Program-made: the position numbers and the translations under genes
Assembly (NCBI RefSeq): GCF_003751225.1
Contig: NZ_RJKE01000001.1
Coordinates: forward strand, 3,348,001-3,412,000
DNA from: Actinocorallia herbida
Lineage (GTDB): Bacteria; Actinomycetota; Actinomycetes; Streptosporangiales; Streptosporangiaceae
DNA: 64,000 bases
Direction: 5' to 3'
Part shown: positions 1 to 7,882 of the stretch, one piece after another
Numbering within the stretch: position 1 is the first letter of the stretch
Layout: every line of letters starts with the position of its first letter
Notes under the pieces: generated by a model
What the model was told of the DNA's origin: nothing
The model's input: the letters and a program-made list of their open reading frames with translations, nothing else
Database searches by the model: none

Positions 1-296
1 CCGTCGGCGACAGCTGGACGACGGCCCTGGTCGCGGCCGGGCTGCTGGGGGCGGGGACCGGCGTCTTCGTCTCCGTCGACCAGGCGATGGTGACCCGGCT
101 GCTGCCCGCCGGCGCCGATCGCGGCAAGGACCTCGGCGTGATCAGCCTGGCCACCGCCCTCGGCTTCGTGCTCGGCCCGGTCGTGGCCGCGCCGCTGGTC
201 ACCTCGCCCGGCGGCTACCCCCTGATGTTCGGCGTCGCGGCGCTCGCCGCCCTGACCGGAGCCGCGCTGGTCTGGCGGATCCGGGGCGTCCGGTGA
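1..296 (+). CDS. MFS transporter, C-terminal fragment
   Basis: This is the 3' end of a membrane transporter whose start lies left of the window; the frame is open from base 3. The visible 97 residues contain two or three hydrophobic segments and a cytoplasmic loop reading DQAMVTRLLP followed by RGKDLGV, the loop typical of major facilitator proteins related to glycoside or sugar transporters. The stop codon overlaps the GTG start of the GH2 glycosidase downstream (GTGA), so the two are translationally coupled. The pairing suggests that the permease imports a glycoside which the enzyme then cleaves. The substrate cannot be read from the sequence. Confidence 0.75.
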   Translation, partial: VGDSWTTALVAAGLLGAGTGVFVSVDQAMVTRLLPAGADRGKDLGVISLATALGFVLGPVVAAPLVTSPGGYPLMFGVAALAALTGAALVWRIRGVR

Positions 297-2038
297 AGAA
301 CGGAGAACCCGTGCTCGACGAGTACCCGCGGCCGCAGCTGGCCCGCGACGGCCATCTGAACCTGAACGGCAGGTGGGACTACGCGATCACCGCGGCGGAC
401 GCCGCGGAGCCCGTGGAGTACGACGGCGAGATCGTCGTGCCCTACTCGCCGGAGGCCGAACTGTCGGGCGTCGGGCGTACGCTGCTGCCGGACCAGGCGC
501 TCTGGTACCGGCGCACGCTGGAGCCACCCGAGGGCTTCTTGAAGGACCGGGTGCTGCTGCACTTCGGCGCGGTGGACCAGAGCTGCGAGGTACTGCTCAA
601 CGGGGTCGCGGTGGGCGGCCACGTGGGGGGTTACCTGCCGTTCGCGCTGGACGTCACCGAGGCGCTGACGCAGGGGGAGAACACCCTCGTGGTGAAGGTC
701 CGGGACATCTCGGATGCCGCCCATCACTCGCGGGGCAAGCAGCGCGGCAAGCACGGCGGGATCTGGTACACCCCGCAGTCGGGCATCTGGCAGACGGTCT
801 GGGCGGAGTCCGTACCGACGGCACATGTCCGGGATCTGGTGATCGTTCCGCAGCTGGCGGAGGGGTGCGTGGAGATCACCGTGTGCGCGGAGCGGGCCGA
901 AGGGCTTCCCGCCCGCGTGGACGTGCTGCGCGACGGGGTCGTCATCGCCGGTGCGGAGGCCGTGCCCGGGGAGCCGGTGCGGCTGCCCGTCGCGGACGTG
1001 CGGCCGTGGACGCCCGAGGATCCGTTCCTGTACGACCTCGAGGTCCACCTGGGCGACGACCGAGTGCGCTCCTACTTCGGGATGCGGTCGTTCGGGGTCG
1101 GCCCGGACGCTTCCGGGCTGCCCAGGCTGCTGCTCAACGGGCGGCCGTACTTCCACGCCGGGGTGCTCGATCAGGGCTACTGGGAGGGCGGCCTGTACAC
1201 GCCGCCGTCCGACGCGGCGATGGCGCGCGACATCCAGGCCATGAAGGACCTCGGCTTCACCATGCTGCGCAAGCACGCCAAGATCGAGCCGCTGCGCTGG
1301 TACCACCACTGCGACCGGCTCGGCATGCTGGTCTGGCAGGACATGGTCAACGGCGGTGAGGGCTACCGGCCGGCGGTCGTGACGGTCCCGGCCGTCGCCC
1401 CGTTCGTCCGGTTGCGCGACAGCGGGGCCCGTGCGCTCCGCCGTTTCGGCCGTGCCGACGCCGAGGGGCGCGCGGAGTTCGAGCGGGAGCTGCGGGACAC
1501 CGTCGAGCACCTGCGCAACGTGGTCGGCCTCGCCGTCTGGGTGCCGTTCAACGAGGGCTGGGGCCAGTTCGACGCGGCCCGGATCGCCGCCGACCTCGCC
1601 GCGCTCGACCCGACCCGGACCGTCGACCACGCCAGCGGCTGGCACGACCAGGGCGGCGGCGACCTCCACAGCCTGCACGTCTACTTCCGCCGCTTCCGCG
1701 TGCCCGCCCGCCGCGCCCGGCTCCCTCGCCGGGACACCCGGGTGCTCGCCCTGACCGAGTACGGCGGCTACAGCCTGCCCGTCGAAGGGCACCGCAGCAG
1801 CGCCCGTCTCTTCGGCTACCGCCGCTACACCTCCCCCGACGCCCTGACCCGCGCCTTCGTCCGCCTCCACGAACAACAGATCATCCCGGCCATCCCGCAC
1901 GGCCTGAGCGCCACCGTCTACACCCAGCTCAGTGACGTCCAGGACGAGATGAACGGCCTCCTCACCCAGGACCGCGAGGTCACCAAACTCGACGCGGAAG
2001 CCGTCCGCGCCGTCACCTCCCGCCTTCGCTACGAGTGA
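293..2038 (+). CDS. Glycoside hydrolase family 2 (beta-galactosidase/glucuronidase-like)
   Basis: This 581-residue protein has the GH2 order: an N-terminal jelly-roll sugar-binding domain (about 20-180, with GGIWYTPQSGIWQTVW), an immunoglobulin-like domain (about 180-270) and a TIM barrel. The general acid/base is E421 in FNEGWGQF. The probable nucleophile is E489 in LTEYGGY. There is no signal peptide, so it should act in the cytosol on an imported glycoside. It is much shorter than LacZ and lacks the C-terminal domains. The GTG start at 293 overlaps the transporter stop; a second GTG at 311 is possible. The sugar specificity is unknown. Confidence 0.9.
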   Translation: MKNGEPVLDEYPRPQLARDGHLNLNGRWDYAITAADAAEPVEYDGEIVVPYSPEAELSGVGRTLLPDQALWYRRTLEPPEGFLKDRVLLHFGAVDQSCEVLLNGVAVGGHVGGYLPFALDVTEALTQGENTLVVKVRDISDAAHHSRGKQRGKHGGIWYTPQSGIWQTVWAESVPTAHVRDLVIVPQLAEGCVEITVCAERAEGLPARVDVLRDGVVIAGAEAVPGEPVRLPVADVRPWTPEDPFLYDLEVHLGDDRVRSYFGMRSFGVGPDASGLPRLLLNGRPYFHAGVLDQGYWEGGLYTPPSDAAMARDIQAMKDLGFTMLRKHAKIEPLRWYHHCDRLGMLVWQDMVNGGEGYRPAVVTVPAVAPFVRLRDSGARALRRFGRADAEGRAEFERELRDTVEHLRNVVGLAVWVPFNEGWGQFDAARIAADLAALDPTRTVDHASGWHDQGGGDLHSLHVYFRRFRVPARRARLPRRDTRVLALTEYGGYSLPVEGHRSSARLFGYRRYTSPDALTRAFVRLHEQQIIPAIPHGLSATVYTQLSDVQDEMNGLLTQDREVTKLDAEAVRAVTSRLRYE

Positions 2039-2084
2039 CCCGAGGGCCGGGAAGGAAGGGCGGGGGCGTGGTGTTGGGCATGCC

Positions 2085-2468
2085 ATGACGATCGAGGCGT
2101 GCGGGCATGAGGACTGCGGGATCCGGGATGTGCTGGACCGGTTGGGGGATCGGTGGTCGGTACTGGTCATCGTGACGCTGGCGCAGGAGCCGCGGCGCTT
2201 CCGGGAGCTGCAGAGGGCCGTCACGGGGATCTCCACGCGGATGCTGACGGTCACCACCCGCCGCCTCGTCCGCGATGGGCTCGCCACCCGGACCGTCTAC
2301 GCGACGGTGCCGCCGCAGGTCGAGTACCGGCTGACGGACATGGGGCTCAGCCTCGCCGCCGCGATCGCCGCGCTGTCCGACTGGTCCCGCACCCACAAGT
2401 CCGCGATCTCCGACGCCCGCGCGGCCTTCGACGCGGCCGAAGCGCCCCGGCAGGCCCTGGCGCGCTGA
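2085..2468 (+). CDS. HxlR-family transcriptional regulator
   Basis: This 127-residue winged-helix protein has the HxlR signature: an N-terminal cysteine pair (CGHEDCGIRDVL), then LDRLGDRWSVLVI, RFRELQRAV, and a wing ending in YRLTDMG. Such proteins are homodimeric DNA binders, often responding to quinones or electrophiles through the N-terminal cysteine. The neighbour on the opposite strand is an NmrA/quinone-reductase-like gene, a frequent HxlR target, though here the two genes converge rather than diverge. Regulation of that neighbour is inference. Confidence 0.9.
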   Translation: MTIEACGHEDCGIRDVLDRLGDRWSVLVIVTLAQEPRRFRELQRAVTGISTRMLTVTTRRLVRDGLATRTVYATVPPQVEYRLTDMGLSLAAAIAALSDWSRTHKSAISDARAAFDAAEAPRQALAR

Positions 2469-2493
2469 CGCCGGGGCCGCACGGGACGTCGGG

Positions 2494-3363
2494 TCAGCGG
2501 GCCGCCAGGGCGGCGCGGACCAGGGCGTGCGCGGAGACCGGCGCGCGGTCGAGGAGCGCGGCGAGGTCGCCGGGGGCGGTCGACTCCAGGAGGCCGGAGC
2601 GGATGGTGTTGAACATCGAGACCGTGTGGCCCACCTGGTAGGGGAGCAGCGGGGTGGCGGTGAGGAAGGCGCGCAGGTCGGCGGTGCTCAGCGAGCGGTA
2701 GGCGACGGGGCGGGCCACCGACTCGGCGAGGAGTTCGGCGAGGTCGGCGCCCCCGATCGGCGCGGGCCCGTCGAGTTCGTAGGTGCGGCCCGCGTGCCGG
2801 ACCGGGACGCCCGCGTCGAGGTCCTGTGACGCCTCGGCGGCCACCCGGACGGCGACCTCGGCAAGATCCTCGCGGGCAGCGAGGGAGACGCGCCCGGTGC
2901 CGAGCGGGGCGGTGTACTCGCCCGTCGCGGCGGCGGTCTCGGCGGCGGACGTCGCCCAGTCGACGGCGAGTTCCGCGTACAGGCCGTTGCGCAGGACCGT
3001 CGTGGTGAACGGGGCCTCGGCCAGCCTCCGCTCGGTCCAGCGGTGCGGGAGCGCGATGCTCAGGCGGTCGGCCGCGCCGACGAGGCTGGTGTAGACGACG
3101 TGCCGGACCCCGGCCCGCGCGGCCGCGTCGACGAGGGCCCCGTGCCGGTCGAAGACCACGTCGTCCTCGGCGTATCCGGCGGAGACGAACACCAGCACGT
3201 CGACGCCGGAGAGCGCGGCGGGGAGTGTCGCGGGGTCGTCGAAGTCCACTCGCCGGTCGGCGTCCGAGCGGCTTCCCGAGACCGCCGTCACGTCCGCGAG
3301 CCGCGCGAGCCCGCCGTGGACGAGCCCGCCGAGCGCTCCGGAAACACCGGTGACCAAGATCAT
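2494..3363 (-). CDS. NAD(P)-binding NmrA-like / quinone reductase-type protein
   Basis: This 289-residue Rossmann protein begins with the dinucleotide motif TGVSGALGG (about residues 5-13) and has the general architecture of NmrA/QOR2-type atypical short-chain dehydrogenases. It contains VYTSLVGA in place of the usual catalytic Tyr region and a C-terminal substrate-binding half. Members reduce quinones or act as redox-sensing NADPH binders. It converges on the HxlR gene, with 25 bp between the stops. The upstream 255 bp separate it from the divergent RNase gene. Its exact role is not known. Confidence 0.8.
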   Translation of the reverse strand: MILVTGVSGALGGLVHGGLARLADVTAVSGSRSDADRRVDFDDPATLPAALSGVDVLVFVSAGYAEDDVVFDRHGALVDAAARAGVRHVVYTSLVGAADRLSIALPHRWTERRLAEAPFTTTVLRNGLYAELAVDWATSAAETAAATGEYTAPLGTGRVSLAAREDLAEVAVRVAAEASQDLDAGVPVRHAGRTYELDGPAPIGGADLAELLAESVARPVAYRSLSTADLRAFLTATPLLPYQVGHTVSMFNTIRSGLLESTAPGDLAALLDRAPVSAHALVRAALAAR

Positions 3364-3618
3364 GATTTCTCCTCAGGTTCGGCTTCGAGCCTCGCGCGCG
3401 GGCCGTTCGCCCTGGAAGAGGGCACTTCCGCGGCGCCTGGGCACACCGCGGTAACCCCCCAGGTCCACGCCCTGCCCGCCCCCGCGCGCATGACGGCCCT
3501 CACACCGCGTCCGACGGACGTGCGGGAGAGTTCACAGAATCTTGACTCCTCTGACGGTGATGGTTCGGTCATACGTGTGACGATGGCCGGGTTCCGACCC
3601 CCTTCGAAGGAGACCGCG
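3364..3618. other. Intergenic region between divergent NmrA-like and RNase genes
   Basis: These 255 bases hold the divergent promoters. A TTGACT -35-like hexamer is visible near 3542, but no well-spaced -10 follows it (the nearest, CATAC, is about 21 bases away), so no promoter is called. No conserved small gene is seen. Confidence 0.4.
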
Positions 3619-4032
3619 TTGCCCACCCAGCACCGTCCCCGCTCGATCCGGATCACCCTGTCCGCCGCCGTCGTCGCCGGGGCCAGCGCCCTGAGCGGCG
3701 TCGTGGCCGTCACCCCCGCGCACGCGGCGGTGTACAGCACCTGCACCCTGTCCACCTGCGCCGCCGCGCGCACCGCCCGCGCGAACTGGTCCGCCAAGGG
3801 CTTCCCGACCACGGCGGGCTGGTACTCCTGGCCCGACGGCAAGTACAACTACACCGGCGGCCGGCACTACAACCGCGAAGGCCAGCTCCCGACCAACGCG
3901 ACCTACTATGAGTACGACGTGTACAGCCGCGCGCAGGGCGCCGCCCGCGACGCCTACCGCATCGTGGTCAACCGCAGCACCGGCGCCACCTGGTTCACGC
4001 CCAATCACTACACCGACTTCTACAAGCTGTAG
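3619..4032 (+). CDS. Secreted guanyl-specific ribonuclease (RNase Sa/barnase family)
   Basis: The 137-residue precursor starts at a TTG with a GAAGGAG-like ribosome site seven bases upstream; the longer frame upstream lacks one. A signal peptide with Arg-rich start, hydrophobic core and AHA-A cleavage site spans about residues 1-35. The mature part matches the RNase Sa fold: YYEYDV with general base E98, arginines R110 and R114 for phosphate binding, and general acid H130 in NHYTDF. Two N-terminal cysteines may form a disulfide. It should cleave RNA 3' of guanosine outside the cell. The barstar-type inhibitor follows eight bases later, the usual protective pairing. Confidence 0.9.
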   Translation: MPTQHRPRSIRITLSAAVVAGASALSGVVAVTPAHAAVYSTCTLSTCAAARTARANWSAKGFPTTAGWYSWPDGKYNYTGGRHYNREGQLPTNATYYEYDVYSRAQGAARDAYRIVVNRSTGATWFTPNHYTDFYKL

Positions 4033-4039
4033 GCCGCCG

Positions 4040-4396
4040 ATGACGTCCGCCGACCGCCCGCTGCCCGCGTGGCTCACCGTCACCACCGCCGCGCCCGCCG
4101 CGGCCGGGACCCTCGACGGACGCGCCTGCTGTACCCGCGCGGCCTTCTTCACCGAGGCCGCGCGGGCCCTGCCCCTTCCGCCGTACTTCGGCCGCAACTG
4201 GGACGCCCTCTACGACTCCCTCCGCGACCTCACCCCTCGCGCGTTGACCGTCACCGACGCCGAGCACCTGCTCGCCGACGAGCCCCCGGCCCAGTTCGCC
4301 GCGCTTCTCGCCCTCCTCGGCGACGCCCGTTGCACGGTCACCCTCGTCACCCCCGCCCCGGCGGCCCTCGAAACCCGTCTCCTGGCCGCCCTCTGA
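4040..4396 (+). CDS. Barstar-family ribonuclease inhibitor
   Basis: This 118-residue acidic protein has the barstar core YFGRNWDALYDSL. D55 and D59 correspond to the barstar aspartates that block the active site of barnase. It has no signal peptide, so it stays in the cytosol and neutralises RNase that has not been exported. The start ATG lies seven bases after the RNase stop, so both genes should be on one transcript. The gene ends just before a 66-bp tandem repeat. Confidence 0.9.
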   Translation: MTSADRPLPAWLTVTTAAPAAAGTLDGRACCTRAAFFTEAARALPLPPYFGRNWDALYDSLRDLTPRALTVTDAEHLLADEPPAQFAALLALLGDARCTVTLVTPAPAALETRLLAAL

Positions 4397-4413
4397 CCCC
4401 CGAGGCCACCGGT

Positions 4414-4755
4414 CCGGTGCCGGGCTCCCCGGCGAAGCCGGTCCCTCCCAAGAGCCCGTCATCGGTCCCTTGGGCACAGCCCGGTGGCGGGCTCCCGGCG
4501 TGGCCGGGTTCCCGAAGAGTTCGTCCTCGGGTTCATGGGTGCCGCCCGGTGGTGGGCTCTCCGGCATAGCCGGGTTCTCGAGGGGCCGTCATCGGGCCTA
4601 GTGAGCAGGGTCCGGTGGTGGGCTCTCGGGCGTAGCCGGGTCCCTGAAGAGTTCGTCCTCGGGTTCATGGGTGCCGCCCGGTGGTGGGTTTCCCGGCGTA
4701 GCCGGGTTCTTCGACAGGCCGCTACCGGGCCCGTGGGCGCGGTCCGGGTTCGTGA
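4414..4755. repeat. Tandem array of about five 66-bp units
   Basis: Units begin with CCGGTGGYGGG at 4414, 4481, 4546, 4612 and 4678, with a truncated sixth at 4744, giving spacings of 67, 65, 66, 66 and 66 bases. Each carries an inverted repeat around GGCTCCCGGCGTGGCCGGG. Units alternate between two versions: one continues AGAGTTCGTCCTCGGGTTC, the other with a GGCCGTCATCGGGCC-like stretch. The 66-base period preserves reading frame, and the minus-strand alpha-CTD-like gene reads into it. The core resembles the 69-bp repeat at 32174-32323. Confidence 0.85.
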
Positions 4756-4972
4756 GGGGTCCGGAGACCCCATAGGGGAGCAGGGCCGTGCGGATCCCGT
4801 CGAGGTCCTCTTCGCGCAGGCCCAGCGCGCGCAGCGCGGCGGGCTCGCAGGCTGCGAGCTCGCGCGCGGTGTAGAGCCGCGCGCGCCAGATCCTGTTGAA
4901 GACGCGGACCGGGAGGTCGAGGCGTTCGACGTGGGTGTCGCCGAGCGGGTCGAGAGAGTGCTCCGAGACCAT
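4598..4972 (-). CDS. Small RNA polymerase alpha-CTD-like helix-hairpin-helix protein with repeat-encoded tail
   Basis: Residues about 15-65 resemble the RNA polymerase alpha C-terminal domain: LDLPVRVFNRIWRARLYTARELA, then LRALGLREEDLDGI, with the leucine/arginine pattern of the helix-hairpin-helix fold. There are no N-terminal alpha-subunit domains, so this is a free-standing domain of unknown role, possibly a DNA or transcription-factor contact module. The last 40 or so residues (PATP, PPGGTHEPEDELF) are encoded entirely by the 66-bp tandem repeat and are probably disordered. The repeat may have replaced the original stop. Confidence 0.6.
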   Translation of the reverse strand: MVSEHSLDPLGDTHVERLDLPVRVFNRIWRARLYTARELAACEPAALRALGLREEDLDGIRTALLPYGVSGPLTNPDRAHGPGSGLSKNPATPGNPPPGGTHEPEDELFRDPATPESPPPDPAH

Positions 4973-5008
4973 GCGCCGATCCTGCCACGGCGCGCCGCGG
5001 CCGTCCTG

Positions 5009-6514
5009 TCAGTCGTTGGTCGGGAAGGCCAGGGCGAGGCCGGTCGACGGGTTCGTCGCCGGGTCGGGCCAGCGTGAGGTGACGACCTTGGCGCGGGTGA
5101 AGAAGCGGACGCCCTCCATGCCGTGCGCGTGGGTGTCGCCGAAGAGGGAGGACTTCCAGCCGCCGAACGAGTAGTAGGCGGTGGGGACCGGAACCGGCAC
5201 GTTGATGCCGATCATCCCGGCGTGCACCTCGAACTCGAAGCGCCGGGCCGCCCCGCCGTCGCGGGTGAACAGCACCGCGCCGTTGCCGTACTGATTGGCG
5301 TTGACGAGGGAGATGGCCTCCTCGTAGGTGCCGACGCGCAGGACGCCGAGCACCGGGCCGAAGATCTCGTCGGTGTAGACGGTCATGTCCGTGGTGACCT
5401 GGTCGAAGAGGGTCGGGCCGAGCCAGAAGCCGTCGGGCCGGTCGGCGACGCGCAGGTCCCGGCCGTCGATGACCAGCTTCGCCCCGGCCGCCACGCCCGC
5501 GTCGACGTACGCGGAGACCTTGTCGCGGTGCTCGCGGGTGACGAGCGGGCCCATGTCGCAGCCGAGGGTGCCGTCGCCCACCCGCAGGGTGCCGACCCGC
5601 TCGACGATCCCGGCTATGACGTCGTCGGCGATCGGCCCCACCGCGACGAGCACGCTGACCGCCATGCAGCGTTCGCCCGCCGAGCCGAAGGCCGCGTTGA
5701 CGGCGGCGTCGGCGACGAGGCCGAGGTCGGCGTCCGGCAGCACGACCATGTGGTTCTTCGCGCCGCCGAGCGACTGGACGCGCTTCCCGGCGGCCGAAGC
5801 CCGCTCGTTGACGTACCGGGCGATCGGGGTGGAGCCGACGAAGCTCACGGACTGCACGTCGGGCGAGTCGAGCAGCGCGTCGACCGCCTCCTTGTCTCCC
5901 TGGAGCACGTTGAAGACGCCGTCGGGCAGCCCCGCCTCCTGCCACAGCCGGGCGATCCACAGCGACGCGCCGGGATCCTTCTCGCTGGGCTTGAGCACCA
6001 CGGTGTTGCCCGTCGCGATCGCGATCGGGAAGAACCACATCGGCACCATGGCGGGGAAGTTGAAGGGGCTGATGACGGCCACGACGCCGAGCGGCTGCCG
6101 CTTGGAGTGGGTGTCGACGCCCGTCGACACCTGCTCGGAGAACTCGCCCTTGACCAGGTGCGGGATCCCGCACGCGAACTCCACGACCTCGAGCCCGCGG
6201 CTGACCTCGCCGACCGCGTCGTCCAGGACCTTGCCGTGCTCGGCGGTGATGATCGCGGCGAGTTCCTCCTTGCGCTCGTCGAGGAGGTCGCGGAAGCGGA
6301 AGAGCACCTTGGCGCGCTTGGCGAGGGACGTCGAGGCCCAGCCCGGCACCGCGCGCTTCGCCGAGGCGATGACGGCCCGTGCGTCGGCGTCGCTCGCCAG
6401 CCTGACCTTCCCGGAGACGGCGCCGGTGGCGGGGTCGGTGACGTCCGCGGTCCGGGGCGAGCCGCCGGAGAAGGGTGCGTTGTCCAGCCAGTGCTCGGTG
6501 ATGTGCTCGGTCAT
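5009..6514 (-). CDS. mmsA: CoA-acylating methylmalonate-semialdehyde dehydrogenase
   Basis: This 501-residue aldehyde dehydrogenase has family features of MmsA: PFNFPAMVPMWFFPIAIATG, the SFVGSTPIARYV cofactor segment, GAKNHMVVLPDAD in place of the usual ELGGK, and catalytic Cys in GERCMAV. Such enzymes oxidise (methyl)malonate semialdehyde to propionyl- or acetyl-CoA with NAD and CoA, in valine, inositol or beta-alanine breakdown. The ATG at 6514 matches the usual family N terminus (MTEH); in-frame ATGs at 6523 and 6589 are alternatives. A TTGACA hexamer at about 6560-6565 could be a -35 element. The valine-pathway neighbours mmsB or acyl-CoA dehydrogenase are absent. Confidence 0.9.
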   Translation of the reverse strand: MTEHITEHWLDNAPFSGGSPRTADVTDPATGAVSGKVRLASDADARAVIASAKRAVPGWASTSLAKRAKVLFRFRDLLDERKEELAAIITAEHGKVLDDAVGEVSRGLEVVEFACGIPHLVKGEFSEQVSTGVDTHSKRQPLGVVAVISPFNFPAMVPMWFFPIAIATGNTVVLKPSEKDPGASLWIARLWQEAGLPDGVFNVLQGDKEAVDALLDSPDVQSVSFVGSTPIARYVNERASAAGKRVQSLGGAKNHMVVLPDADLGLVADAAVNAAFGSAGERCMAVSVLVAVGPIADDVIAGIVERVGTLRVGDGTLGCDMGPLVTREHRDKVSAYVDAGVAAGAKLVIDGRDLRVADRPDGFWLGPTLFDQVTTDMTVYTDEIFGPVLGVLRVGTYEEAISLVNANQYGNGAVLFTRDGGAARRFEFEVHAGMIGINVPVPVPTAYYSFGGWKSSLFGDTHAHGMEGVRFFTRAKVVTSRWPDPATNPSTGLALAFPTND

Positions 6515-6601
6515 GCGGCTCATGCTGGGGCGATCCGGCACCGCGCACAACCGACACTGTGTCAAGCCGGAGGGACGGCGCTGGAACATGTTGTCAAGCC
6601 G

Positions 6602-7819
6602 TCAGCCGTGGAAGGTGAGGTACAGCAGCACCGTGTTCAGCGCGATCACCAGCGCGGCGACGCAGCTCGCGGCCACCGTCGTGCCCCATTTGTTGACGTG
6701 CTCCCCCATGACGTCCCGCCGGCTGGTGAGCATGACGAGCGGGACGAGCGCGAAGGGGATGCCGAGCGAGAGCACGACCTGGGAGAGCACGAGGGTCGCG
6801 CTCGGCTCGGCGCCCAGCGCCAGCACGACGACCGCGGGCACCACGCTCACGATCCGCCGGGCGAGCAGCGGGACGCGGCGGTGCAGCAGCCCGCGCATCA
6901 CCTCGGCCCCGGCGGCGCTGCCGACGGACGTCGAGGCGAGCCCGGAGCCCAGCAGCGAGACCGCGAACAGCAGCGCGACGCCCGCGCCCAGCTCCGAGGT
7001 GATCACCTCGTGGACGCCCTGCAGCGTGCCCGTGCCCGGCGCACCGTGCAGGTTCGCCGCCGCGACGACGAGCAGTGACAGGTTGAGCACTCCGGCGCCG
7101 AGCAGCGCCGCGACCACGTCGAGCCGCGTCGCCGCGAGGAGGGCCGGGATCGAGAGCCCCGCGCCGCGCCGGTCCAGCCGGGTGACGGTCAGGCTCGAAT
7201 GGAGGTAGATGACGTGCGGCATGACGGTGGCCCCGATGATGCCGGACGCGAGCAGCACGCTCTCGTTCCCGGCGAAGGTCGGGACGAGTCCGCGGGCGAG
7301 CTCTCCGGGATCGGGCGGCCCGACGAACAGCCCCGCGACGAACCCGACCGCGATGAGCGCGAGGAACCCCATGATCACGCGCTCCAGCGCGCTCTGCCCG
7401 CGTTTGTCCCCGACGCGCAGGACGGCGAGGGAGACCACGGCCGTCAGGACCGCGCCGAGCACGAGCGGAAGGTCGAAGAGCAGCCACAGCGCGATGGCGC
7501 CGCCGACGACCTCGGCGAGGTCGGTGGCGATGACGACGGCCTCGGCCTGGAGCCAGTAGAGGATCCTGGCCGGCCGGGGGAGCCGGCGGCCCAGTTCGCC
7601 CGCGAGGGAGTGCCCGGTGACGAGGCCGAGTTTGGCCGAGAGGTACTGGACGAGGACCGCCATCGCGTTCGCGAGCACGACGACCCAGACGAGGGTGTAG
7701 CCGTACTTCGCGCCCGCGGTGACGTTCGTGGCGACGTTCCCGGGGTCCACGTACGCGACCGCGGCGATGAAGGCGGGCCCGAGCAGGATGGCGGGGCGCG
7801 GCCGTGTTCCCATGAGCAT
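6602..7819 (-). CDS. mntH: NRAMP-family Mn(II)/Fe(II) transporter
   Basis: This 405-residue integral membrane protein has about eleven transmembrane helices. It carries the two metal-binding signatures of the NRAMP family: DPGN at residues 25-28 in helix 1 and MPH at residues 200-202 in helix 6. It should import Mn(II) or related divalent ions driven by protons. Helix 1 is preceded by only a short N terminus, as in bacterial MntH. The gene diverges from the 7883 gene across a 63-bp gap that contains one of the 18-bp near-palindromic sites (7837-7854), 18 bp upstream of the start. Confidence 0.93.
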   Translation of the reverse strand: MLMGTRPRPAILLGPAFIAAVAYVDPGNVATNVTAGAKYGYTLVWVVVLANAMAVLVQYLSAKLGLVTGHSLAGELGRRLPRPARILYWLQAEAVVIATDLAEVVGGAIALWLLFDLPLVLGAVLTAVVSLAVLRVGDKRGQSALERVIMGFLALIAVGFVAGLFVGPPDPGELARGLVPTFAGNESVLLASGIIGATVMPHVIYLHSSLTVTRLDRRGAGLSIPALLAATRLDVVAALLGAGVLNLSLLVVAAANLHGAPGTGTLQGVHEVITSELGAGVALLFAVSLLGSGLASTSVGSAAGAEVMRGLLHRRVPLLARRIVSVVPAVVVLALGAEPSATLVLSQVVLSLGIPFALVPLVMLTSRRDVMGEHVNKWGTTVAASCVAALVIALNTVLLYLTFHG

Positions 7820-7836
7820 GGCGACACCCTAGCCCG

Positions 7837-7854
7837 TGACCAACTATTTGCTCC
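7837..7854 (+). promoter_or_regulatory. Operator-like site a (18-bp near-palindrome)
   Basis: The site reads TGACCAACTATTTGCTCC and differs at two fixed positions from the consensus GGANCAANNATTTGGTCC built from five further sites up to 25 kb. It overlaps the -35 hexamer of the gene at 7883 and lies just upstream of mntH. It is the only copy outside the catabolic island and one of the weaker matches. Confidence 0.5.
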
Positions 7855-7876
7855 ATATTCGGGAGTGGGATACGTT
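7848..7876 (+). promoter_or_regulatory. Promoter for the leaderless gene at 7883
   Basis: A TTGCTC -35 at 7848-7853, a 17-base spacer and a TACGTT -10 at 7871-7876 place the transcription start at about 7883, exactly on the GTG start codon. This predicts a leaderless mRNA. The -35 lies inside operator-like site a. Confidence 0.55.
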
Positions 7877-7882
7877 CGTGGA

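Noticed and set aside
215-2287. A 690-codon minus-strand frame over the GH2 gene
   Set aside because: Antisense to a gene with both GH2 catalytic glutamates visible; composition is typical of a shadow frame.
3542-3580. Promoter TTGACT ... CATAC for the RNase gene
   Set aside because: The spacing is about 21 bases, outside the usual 16-19, so it is not called.
4414-4755. CRISPR array
   Set aside because: Units are contiguous 66-bp tandem copies that vary throughout, with no constant repeat and unique spacers, and no cas genes nearby.
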